DNA of 13,870 bases from Bacteroidota bacterium (GTDB lineage Bacteria > Bacteroidota > Bacteroidia > Flavobacteriales > Flavobacteriaceae). Shown here in pieces: positions 7,350-13,348 of the stretch. Location: the NCBI GenBank assembly GCA_023386255.1, contig JAEWKB010000206.1:1-13870 (forward strand), given 5' to 3'. The position numbers and the translations under genes were made by a program. Numbering within the stretch: the stretch's first letter is position 1; every line of letters starts with the position of its first letter. The notes below the pieces were generated by a model, which saw nothing but the letters and a program-made list of their open reading frames with translations, was not told where the DNA came from and did no database searches.

Positions 7350-7813
7350 ACCTGCTTTTCCATAAGGTAATTGGTAAGCACCTGCCCTAGGCGTTCCACA
7401 CTTTGTTGTTTCAGCACCTTATAATCCCTCCTTTCAAAGAAAGGTTTTGCTGTTATAGAAGCGGCTACTGAAATAATTTTAAGCCTTTCAGCCTGCGCAT
7501 AATTTTCTATAGCATCGGCCAGCAATTTTGCCACGCCCTGCCCCTGATAATCCCTATGAACAAATAAGTGGTCGAAATAGCCTGTGGCATCAATATCAGC
7601 AAAACCAACTATCTTATTATCCTGCTTTGCGACTAAAGTATAATTGCTGCCCAGGGTTTGCTGCCATTTGTTTTCATCTAATTGTTCGGGAGCCCAGGCA
7701 TTAAGCTGTTCAGGCGTGTAATGCTTTGAATTTACAGAATGGACTGTTTGTCGGAAAAGACTAAGTACTTCCGGAAGATATTCGGGTTTGTAGGGATGTA
7801 ATTCTATAATCAT
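7346..7813 (-). CDS. GNAT-family N-acetyltransferase, substrate unknown
   Basis: 155 aa cytoplasmic acetyl-CoA-dependent acetyltransferase. Beta-strand and motif A features are clear: the LFVHRDYQGQGVAKLL block at about 83-98 holds the acetyl-CoA pyrophosphate loop (Q90-G91-Q92-G93-V-A), preceded by the acceptor-side strand GFADID. A motif B-like FFERRDY is at about 125-131. The N-terminal half (Y8 to about 50) has the pattern of PhnO/ElaA-like stand-alone GNAT domains, but acceptor specificity cannot be assigned. The ATG at 7813 directly follows the T-tract of the gldC terminator on the same strand, leaving no space for its own promoter or leader. Expression therefore probably depends on read-through from gldBC. 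It is convergent with engB and overlaps it by four bases. Confidence 0.9.
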   Translation of the reverse strand: MIIELHPYKPEYLPEVLSLFRQTVHSVNSKHYTPEQLNAWAPEQLDENKWQQTLGSNYTLVAKQDNKIVGFADIDATGYFDHLFVHRDYQGQGVAKLLADAIENYAQAERLKIISVAASITAKPFFERRDYKVLKQQSVERLGQVLTNYLMEKQV

Positions 7814-7836
7814 AAAAAAAGCGGCTGTGAGGCCGC
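7814..7836 (-). terminator. Rho-independent terminator between gldC and the GNAT gene
   Basis: On the minus strand GCGGC (complement of 7832-7836) pairs with GCCGC (complement of 7821-7825) around a 6-base loop, followed by seven T (7814-7820). It begins 5 bases after the gldC stop. The T-tract is immediately followed by the ATG of the GNAT gene, so it may act as a partial terminator or attenuator rather than a clean operon end. Confidence 0.8.
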
Positions 7837-7841
7837 CTATA

Positions 7842-8180
7842 TTATTTCTTCTTCAATTCCAGCTTCTCGGCAAAATAATCGCAGAAGTCTTTCATGGTGT
7901 CGCTCATCTTCTTGTCGCCAGTGGCACGTTCAAAGGTATCAGCCATTGATACCAGTGTCTGGTGAAAGAATACTTTCATTTCATCAACAGGCATATCTTT
8001 CGTCCATAAGTCAATACGCATACTTTCCTGTGGCTTGCTATCCCATACCGAAAGCATCATTGCCTTGGTTTCTTCATTTCGTACACCGCCATCGGGAGCA
8101 TCCCAAAACAGTTTTTCAGGTACACGGTTTTCATCAAGCTCAATAGTCAGTTTTATTTCAGATTTTATTGTCTTTGACAT
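7842..8180 (-). CDS. gldC: GldC, gliding motility protein
   Basis: 112 aa soluble acidic protein with no signal peptide or membrane segment, matching in size and position the GldC of Flavobacterium johnsoniae, where gldB and gldC are adjacent. The N-terminus (MSKTIKSEIKL, then IELDENRVPEKLFWDAPDGG) and the C-terminal helical region ending in lysines fit the family as I remember it. GldC supports gliding, although mutants in F. johnsoniae are only partly impaired; its biochemical role is unknown. The start overlaps the gldB stop by one base (TAATG), showing translational coupling. It is followed by a terminator and the GNAT gene. The assignment combines recognition with synteny; no catalytic motif is visible. 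Confidence 0.9.
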   Translation of the reverse strand: MSKTIKSEIKLTIELDENRVPEKLFWDAPDGGVRNEETKAMMLSVWDSKPQESMRIDLWTKDMPVDEMKVFFHQTLVSMADTFERATGDKKMSDTMKDFCDYFAEKLELKKK

Positions 8181-9142
8181 TATTTTTTAGGTTTGTATTT
8201 AGAATTTTCAAAAATTGTTTTAGCATCCATCTGCAACAGCTGCTGCAAATTTACCTTTGGGTTATTTTCAGCATACGATCGTACAATCTGCCAGCCTACC
8301 CACTGTCCTACGCGCCCGGGCGAGTCATTATCTATTTCAAGATAAAACTTAGAAAACGGCGCCGGATTGATGAAGCGGCTCGCAAGCTTTACGTCAGTAT
8401 CATATAGCAGTTTGTTATCTATAAAGTACCGCCATATTTCCTCTTCGTTCGCCTGCGCCCATTTTATCTGGTCTTCGGTATAGCCAATCCGTGCGGCATC
8501 GGTTACATCGGGCAGCAACAGGTCTTTCAGGTACAATTGCTTTCCGTGGTACACCATCTGGGCTATTAGCGCCCTGTCCATAGGGAACTTTATCTTTTCT
8601 TCAGCAAAGCTTGTAACCACATCCGGCAGTATCTGGCTTTTTTCAAATTCCTGCACCTGGTACTTAGGCAGGCCCTCATATATTTTATTGTTCTTGCCCA
8701 GATACAGGCTCAAAGGCACAATAACCATGTTTTTAGAATATAATGCCTTGGTGGTTTCATCATCATTAACCAGCGTTACCACCCGTGGGTCCTTAAAATC
8801 AGGATAATAAAACTTTATATGTTTAAAAAGGCCTTCAAAATCATTCTCCAGGCCTTTCAGGTCAGGGTACTGCTTCTGCACTTCAGCATACAGCTGCCTC
8901 AGGAACGGATCCTGCATACGTTGTAGCCAAACTTCATCAGGTGTCCCTTCAGGGAAAAAATCGGCAAACTGCTGTTTCAGCTTCGGCAGGTCTTCCTCTT
9001 TGCTTTCAAAGAAAGCTTTATCAAACCTTTCAATTTTAACCTCTTTTACGGGTACGGCAGCAACTTTTTCTTCAACCTCATTTTCCTTTTTACAGGATAT
9101 TGCCACAAGCGCAACAGCAATAAACAGGAAATACTTCTTCAT
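8180..9142 (-). CDS. gldB: GldB, gliding motility lipoprotein
   Basis: 320 aa lipoprotein essential for gliding and associated surface functions in F. johnsoniae. The N-terminus is a signal peptide (MKKYFLFIAVALVAIS) with a lipobox-like VAISC, so cleavage before C17 would leave a lipidated cysteine. This is followed by KKENEVEE, a lysine- and glutamate-rich segment that could be a lipoprotein export signal, though it is only partly like the published motifs. The mature part is a mostly helical alpha/beta globular domain with no recognisable catalytic motif; I do not see HExxH. The gldB-gldC-nadE arrangement is the one I recall from Flavobacterium. The probable promoter is at 9207-9214 on the same strand. 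Its exact role in the gliding machinery is not known. Confidence 0.92.
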   Translation of the reverse strand: MKKYFLFIAVALVAISCKKENEVEEKVAAVPVKEVKIERFDKAFFESKEEDLPKLKQQFADFFPEGTPDEVWLQRMQDPFLRQLYAEVQKQYPDLKGLENDFEGLFKHIKFYYPDFKDPRVVTLVNDDETTKALYSKNMVIVPLSLYLGKNNKIYEGLPKYQVQEFEKSQILPDVVTSFAEEKIKFPMDRALIAQMVYHGKQLYLKDLLLPDVTDAARIGYTEDQIKWAQANEEEIWRYFIDNKLLYDTDVKLASRFINPAPFSKFYLEIDNDSPGRVGQWVGWQIVRSYAENNPKVNLQQLLQMDAKTIFENSKYKPKK

Positions 9143-9206
9143 AATTTGTAATTTTATTAAGAAAAGCCTTGAATTAATTTTTTTAATTTTAAAATTTTAT
9201 TCGGTG

Positions 9207-9214
9207 CAAATATA
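9207..9214 (-). promoter_or_regulatory. Promoter -7 element of gldBC (TATATTTG)
   Basis: On the minus strand this reads TATATTTG, an exact TAnnTTTG match, 64 bases upstream of the gldB ATG. The resulting leader of roughly 58 bases is very AT-rich, with several poly-A/T stretches. No good -33 TTTG is evident at the expected spacing. The same short region must also hold the nadE promoter, for which no consensus match is visible on the plus strand. Confidence 0.65.
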
Positions 9215-9241
9215 CATCACCAAAACTAACATTACACCATT

Positions 9242-10048
9242 ATGCCTGTAAGCACTACATTTAAAGCAGAAGAAATTACCAACCATATAGTTAACTGGCT
9301 TAGCGGCTATGCAGCAAACGCTAAAGTAAAGGGTTTTGTTGTGGGTATATCGGGCGGTATAGACTCAGCCGTAACCTCAACACTATGCGCAAAAACAGGT
9401 TTGCCTACGCTATGCGTGGAAATGCCCATACACCAGGCCCAAAGCCATGTTACCCGCGCAAGGGAACATATAAAAGCTTTAAAGGAAAAGTATAATAACG
9501 TAAGTGATGCCCTGGCAGACCTTACACCGGTGTTTGAAACTTTCAGGCAGCAGGTAACGACTACAGATGACCAGCACCTTCAGGACCTTACGCTGGCCAA
9601 CACGCGCGCGCGCCTGCGGATGACAACCCTGTATTATTTTGCAGGGATTAACAGCGCTCTTGTGGCAGGCACAGGAAACAAAGTAGAAGATTTCGGTGTA
9701 GGATTCTTTACAAAATATGGTGATGGCGGCGTTGATGTGAGCCCTATTGCTGACCTGATGAAAAGCGAAGTGCGTGAACTGGCTAAACATTTAGGTGTGC
9801 CTGAAAGCATTGTACAGGCAAAACCAACTGATGGGTTATTTGGAGATGACCGAAGTGATGAAGACCAGCTGGGTGCAAGCTATGATGAGCTGGAATGGGC
9901 CATGCTGGAACTTGAAAAGGGCAGCAGCGCGGAAGACTTTGAAGGACGCCAAAAAGAGGTTTTTAACATTTTCAAAAGGCTTAATACAAATAATCGCCAT
10001 AAAATGGTGGCTATACCGGTATGTGAAATTCCTAAAAATTTGAAATAA
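9242..10048 (+). CDS. nadE: NadE, ammonia-dependent NAD(+) synthetase
   Basis: ATP-dependent amidation of deamido-NAD to NAD, the last step of NAD synthesis; 268 aa, without the nitrilase/glutaminase domain, hence the ammonia-using form. The PP-loop motif GISGGIDSAV is at about 35-44. The substrate-binding NTRARLRMTTLY is at about 120-131, GTGNKVED at about 143-150, and the conserved TKYGDGGVDVSPIADLMK at about 157-174. A PTDGLFGDDRSDEDQLG stretch (196-212) corresponds to the flexible ATP/deamido-NAD loop. Start at ATG 9242 is supported by the short gap to the divergent gldB. The response regulator gene begins 75 bases downstream, and no terminator is visible between them. Confidence 0.95.
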   Translation: MPVSTTFKAEEITNHIVNWLSGYAANAKVKGFVVGISGGIDSAVTSTLCAKTGLPTLCVEMPIHQAQSHVTRAREHIKALKEKYNNVSDALADLTPVFETFRQQVTTTDDQHLQDLTLANTRARLRMTTLYYFAGINSALVAGTGNKVEDFGVGFFTKYGDGGVDVSPIADLMKSEVRELAKHLGVPESIVQAKPTDGLFGDDRSDEDQLGASYDELEWAMLELEKGSSAEDFEGRQKEVFNIFKRLNTNNRHKMVAIPVCEIPKNLK

Positions 10049-10085
10049 AATTCTTTCATTCACAATACTTTAAGATATAAATACA

Positions 10086-10093
10086 TAACTTTA
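10086..10093 (+). promoter_or_regulatory. Weak candidate promoter element for the response regulator (TAACTTTA)
   Basis: TAACTTTA matches TAnnTTTG at seven defined-or-free positions, differing in the last base. It lies 30 bases before the ATG. Only a suggestion: the gene might instead be transcribed from the nadE promoter, since no terminator intervenes. Confidence 0.3.
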
Positions 10094-10123
10094 CTATAGA
10101 GGTGATAACTAAAAAATGTAACT

Positions 10124-10753
10124 ATGATTAAAATATGCCTGGCGGATAATCATCCTGTCGTCCACTATGGGATGAAAGCCTACTTTAAGGAGAACCCGGA
10201 AATTAGTTTTGTTGGTGTTGTAAACAACCTTGACAGCCTGCTGGACGTGCTTGGCAAAAAAACAGTGGATGCTGCCGTTATAGACCTTGAGCTGGACGGG
10301 CTTACAAGCATAAGCTCGGTAAAGTCGCTCGTAAAGGAATTTCCTGACACCAAAATAATTATCTTTACTAACCTTGCCGAACAGATATATGCCCCCAACG
10401 CATTGAAAGCCGGCGTATCGGCCTACCTGCACAAAAGCGCTAAGATGGAAGACCTTGAGGCGGCCATTAAAAAAGTAAACGAAGGGGAAATTATATTTAG
10501 CGATGCTGTAAAGAAAAACCTTGCGCTGCTTAATAAAGGCAAAAAATCAGAGCGCCTGTACAGGAAGCTGTCATCACGCGAAATTGAAGTGCTGCGCTAC
10601 CTGAGCGAGGGTAAAAAGAATAAGGAAATTGCAAAATTGCTTGACCTTAATGAAAAAACCATCAGTACGTATAAGCTGCGCCTGCTTACCAAACTGCATG
10701 TAACCAACCTTGTAGATTTAGTGAACAAAGCCAAAACACTTGATATTGTTTAA
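10124..10753 (+). CDS. NarL/LuxR-type response regulator (orphan)
   Basis: 209 aa two-domain regulator. The receiver domain occupies about 1-120, with phospho-acceptor D54 (AVIDLELDG), switch threonine T82 and conserved lysine K104 (HKS). The expected acidic pair near the N-terminus reads D8-N9 (ADNHP), so the second acid is an asparagine. A linker leads to a GerE-type helix-turn-helix at about 149-205, with the family pattern LSSREIEVLRYLSEG...KEIAKLLDLNEKTISTYK. It is therefore a DNA-binding transcriptional regulator. No histidine kinase is present in the window, so it is an orphan here. It lies between nadE and a convergent dnaG, whose stop codon is only 2 bases away; its targets are unknown. 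Confidence 0.93.
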   Translation: MIKICLADNHPVVHYGMKAYFKENPEISFVGVVNNLDSLLDVLGKKTVDAAVIDLELDGLTSISSVKSLVKEFPDTKIIIFTNLAEQIYAPNALKAGVSAYLHKSAKMEDLEAAIKKVNEGEIIFSDAVKKNLALLNKGKKSERLYRKLSSREIEVLRYLSEGKKNKEIAKLLDLNEKTISTYKLRLLTKLHVTNLVDLVNKAKTLDIV

Positions 10754-10755
10754 GT

Positions 10756-12744
10756 TTAACTACTGTAGCGGGACATAACTCTACCTAACTTAGACGAAAA
10801 AGAACTGATAAGCCTTTGGTAATCCATTGCCATGGATAGCGTTTCAGAATTATCGGCATCAGGGGCCGCCTCTGCCAGGCTGCCTTTTAACTCATTGATT
10901 ATTTTATCCACCAAAAACCAGCGCAGCGTAAGTATCGTTTCCTGAACATACTGGCCTATCGTCTGGTTTTTTTGCTTAACAATGATTTGCTTCACCTCCC
11001 AGTTATGCAGCAGTTCACGCTCTTCCTCCATCAGTATGTTAGTCACCTCCTGCGCAAGTGCAGGGTCAAGCCGCATAAGGTACTGCTCTGTCTCAAATTT
11101 CTCGTTCTGCTGATAGTAAGCTATAAGGTCGTCGTACACGGCTTTAAATAACGGATTGGCGAGTTCAGTCTCATCTTCCTGCAGGCTAAGGTAAATACGT
11201 TCATATACTTTGTACTGCTTCATCTCCGATACCATTTTCAGCTCCCCTTCCTCATCTGCCTTTAGCAGCACATCTTCAAACTCTTCCGTTTCATTGCCAT
11301 ACAGCAGCAGTATCTCTATGATCTTGCGTTCAAGCTCATATAAAACATCAACCTTATTACCCTGTTGCTGTTGTTCAGCCTTTACAACATCAAAAACTTT
11401 TTCCTGCTGCTGCTCTTTAAACTTCTTACCGGCATCGGCAAGGTCTTTCTGCACCAGCTGTGCCAGTGTGCTGGATAGTACCTGTTCGGATATATCCATG
11501 ATGCGGGCGCACTCCTGTATGTAAATCTCACGCTGTATCCTGTCGGGAATTTTTGAAATGCTTGTAACCATGTCACGAATCAAACCTGCTTTCTTCACAG
11601 GGTCGTTCTTTGCCTCATCCATAAGCAAAGATGCCTTGAACTGTAAGAAGTCCTTTGAATTGCCCTCTAAATACGCCACAAGAGCATCGTGTGATGATTT
11701 CATTGCGAAGCTGTCGGGGTCTTCACCTTCAGGAAAGGTGCATACTTTTACGTTCATGCCTTCCTCAAGGATAAGGTCTATACCCCTTATGGCCGCACGC
11801 AAACCTGCTGCATCGCCGTCAAAAAGTACCGTAATGTTTTTAGTAAGGCGGTTAATGAGGCGAATCTGGTCGGGAGTCAGTGCCGTTCCTGATGATGCCA
11901 CCACATTCTCTATACCCGCCTGGTGCAGCTGTATCACATCGGTATAGCCTTCTACAAGGTAGCAGTTATCCTGCTTGGCAATGGCCTGCTTGGCGTGGTA
12001 AATACCGTACAACACCTTGCTCTTGTGGTAAATCTCGCTTTCGGGTGAATTAAGGTATTTGGCAGCTTTTTTATCATTGCCTAAAATTCGTCCGCCGAAG
12101 CCCAACACACGGCCCGACATACTTTGTATAGGAAACATAACCCTACCGCGAAAACGGTCTATTTGCCGATTCTCACCATTGATGGTAAGGCCGGTTTTTT
12201 CCAGGAACTCCAGTTTATAGCCTTTGCCCAATGCTTCTTTGGTAAAAGCATCCCAAACTTCAGGAGAATAGCCCAGGCCGAATTTTTTAATAGTATCTCC
12301 GGTAAAGCCGCGTTCCTTAAAATACGAGTAGCCTATGGCGCGGCCTTCATCGGTATTAAGTAATATATTGTGAAAGTACTTCTGCGCAAACTCCGAGACC
12401 AGGTACATGCTTTCCTTTTCGTTGGCCTGTTCCTTGTCTTCTTCAGTTTGTTCCGTTTCTTCTATTTCAATATTGTATTTTTTAGCCAGGTATCGTATGG
12501 CTTCAGGATAAGAAAAATGCTCGTGCTCCATTAAAAAAGCAACGGCATTACCGCCTTTTCCCGAACTGAAATCTTTCCATATCTGCTTTACGGGCGATAC
12601 CATGAAAGACGGAGATTTCTCGTTACTGAAAGGGCTCAATCCCTTAAGGTTGCTCCCCGCACGCTTCAGCTGCACAAAATCGCCTATAACCTCCTCAACA
12701 CGGGCGGTTTCAAAAACGGTATCTATGGTATTTTTTGATATCAA
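10756..12744 (-). CDS. dnaG: DnaG DNA primase, lacking the canonical zinc ligands
   Basis: Primase making RNA primers at the replication fork. Start: the longest frame begins at 12771, but the TTG at 12744 gives (M)ISKNTIDTVFETARVEEVIG, the usual DnaG N-terminus, so I choose it (662 aa). The frame has no ATG near here. The N-terminal region aligns with the CHC2 zinc ribbon, yet the four ligand positions carry S37, S40, D58 and S61, with the exact 3-18-3 spacing. The basic RNA-polymerase domain and TOPRIM are intact: EGYTDV (265-270), DGDAAG (309-314, acids D309 and D311) and EGEDPDSF (about 339-346). The long, acidic, glutamine-rich C-terminal part (from about 440) is the expected helicase-interaction region. 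A 130-residue unknown gene lies just upstream on the same strand. Confidence 0.95.
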   Translation of the reverse strand: MISKNTIDTVFETARVEEVIGDFVQLKRAGSNLKGLSPFSNEKSPSFMVSPVKQIWKDFSSGKGGNAVAFLMEHEHFSYPEAIRYLAKKYNIEIEETEQTEEDKEQANEKESMYLVSEFAQKYFHNILLNTDEGRAIGYSYFKERGFTGDTIKKFGLGYSPEVWDAFTKEALGKGYKLEFLEKTGLTINGENRQIDRFRGRVMFPIQSMSGRVLGFGGRILGNDKKAAKYLNSPESEIYHKSKVLYGIYHAKQAIAKQDNCYLVEGYTDVIQLHQAGIENVVASSGTALTPDQIRLINRLTKNITVLFDGDAAGLRAAIRGIDLILEEGMNVKVCTFPEGEDPDSFAMKSSHDALVAYLEGNSKDFLQFKASLLMDEAKNDPVKKAGLIRDMVTSISKIPDRIQREIYIQECARIMDISEQVLSSTLAQLVQKDLADAGKKFKEQQQEKVFDVVKAEQQQQGNKVDVLYELERKIIEILLLYGNETEEFEDVLLKADEEGELKMVSEMKQYKVYERIYLSLQEDETELANPLFKAVYDDLIAYYQQNEKFETEQYLMRLDPALAQEVTNILMEEERELLHNWEVKQIIVKQKNQTIGQYVQETILTLRWFLVDKIINELKGSLAEAAPDADNSETLSMAMDYQRLISSFSSKLGRVMSRYSS

Positions 12745-12747
12745 GCT

Positions 12748-12772
12748 TTTGCGGCAATTAAAGTGCCGCAAA
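12748..12772. repeat. Inverted repeat TTTGCGGCA-N7-TGCCGCAAA over the dnaG promoter
   Basis: Perfect 9-bp arms TTTGCGGCA (12748-12756) and TGCCGCAAA (12764-12772) flank a 7-base spacer. The right arm overlaps the last bases of the dnaG -7 element (12769-12776), and the left arm ends 3 bases before the TTG start. It has no following T-tract in either direction, so it does not look like a terminator. Its centre is near the predicted transcription start, which would suit an operator for a dimeric repressor or an RNA hairpin at the start codon. Confidence 0.6.
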
Positions 12773-12776
12773 GTTA
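12769..12776 (-). promoter_or_regulatory. Promoter -7 element of dnaG (TAACTTTG)
   Basis: On the minus strand this reads TAACTTTG, an exact TAnnTTTG match, 24 bases before the TTG start chosen for dnaG. The implied transcription start, about 12762-12764, leaves a leader of under 20 bases. The -33 region (GGTTAA) is a poor match. Supports the shorter start of dnaG, because the longer start at 12771 would lie within this element. Confidence 0.55.
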
Positions 12777-12816
12777 CAAAGTATCCTGTAGTTTTTAACC
12801 TGCCTGTTTTTTTTGT

Positions 12817-13209
12817 TTATGCCGACATTTGTTCTTTTACTTCAAAACATATAATGCTTTGCAGCATGCCCAGTTTATTATTCTCGTTCTCATAAACGCG
12901 GCACAGGTTAAGGTCCTGGTGCCTTAGCGCATTAAGGCAACGCTCATATATCCTTTCCCTGCTCTGCAGGTCATCCCAGGTAAGCTTAAGCTTTACCTCT
13001 ACTACCGAGCGGTGCAGGTAAGGGTCGTCAATATATTTTTCAGCATACTCATCGTCATAATTTTGGGTCAGGTTAAAATCAGCGAGCTGAAACTCATGCT
13101 TCTCCAGCTTTGTGAGCACCATGTCAGGCACTTCCTTATCCCTTACTTCAGGGTCATTAGGGAGATCAAAATCCCCGTCATATACAAATGTTACCGTATA
13201 ATTATCCAT
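12817..13209 (-). CDS. Hypothetical protein of unknown function
   Basis: I do not recognise this 130 aa protein. It is acidic and soluble with no signal peptide or membrane segment. Visible features: a first half rich in D/E (YDGDFDLPNDPEVRDKEVPDM at about 10-30), a central ELxDFNLTQNYDDE-like stretch (about 38-54), then an alternating-hydrophobic VVEVKLKLTWDD segment (about 69-80) that looks like a beta strand, and a helical region with repeated arginines (ERIYERCLNAL). The start is ATG 13209. No clear Bacteroidota promoter is visible upstream, where the region 13210-13289 is AT-rich. It is followed 73 bases later by the dnaG start on the same strand, so it may be cotranscribed with dnaG, although dnaG has its own promoter element. 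Confidence 0.8.
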   Translation of the reverse strand: MDNYTVTFVYDGDFDLPNDPEVRDKEVPDMVLTKLEKHEFQLADFNLTQNYDDEYAEKYIDDPYLHRSVVEVKLKLTWDDLQSRERIYERCLNALRHQDLNLCRVYENENNKLGMLQSIICFEVKEQMSA

Positions 13210-13289
13210 GGCTGCAATTTTTAATAAAATTACTGCATCTTCATCATTAAAATTTACTGATTAACAATTTGATAGTATAAAACTTACTT

Positions 13290-13316
13290 AAAAAAAGGCG
13301 CCCTTGCGGAGCGCCT
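13290..13316 (-). terminator. Rho-independent terminator after the beta-barrel protein gene
   Basis: On the minus strand AGGCGC (complement of 13311-13316) pairs with GCGCCT (complement of 13296-13301) around a 9-base loop and is followed by seven T (13290-13296). It lies 33 bases after the stop of the outer-membrane protein gene and ends its transcript before the hypothetical gene. Confidence 0.85.
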
Positions 13317-13348
13317 CTTCCAAAAAGTACAAAACTAACCCTAATGTA

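Noticed and set aside
9143-9241. A nadE promoter matching TAnnTTTG on the plus strand
   Set aside because: No full match is found; only AT-rich stretches, so I do not annotate one.
11558-11947. Open frames of 100-130 codons on the plus strand inside dnaG
   Set aside because: They are antisense shadows of the dnaG coding frame, with no promoter and no recognisable protein.
12745-12771. Longer dnaG start at 12771
   Set aside because: It would add nine residues not found in the usual DnaG N-terminus, uses a TTG lying within the promoter-like TAACTTTG, and its codons coincide with the inverted repeat.
12748-12772. The inverted repeat read as a terminator of the upstream unknown gene
   Set aside because: No T-tract follows on either strand, and it lies over a promoter element and next to the dnaG start.
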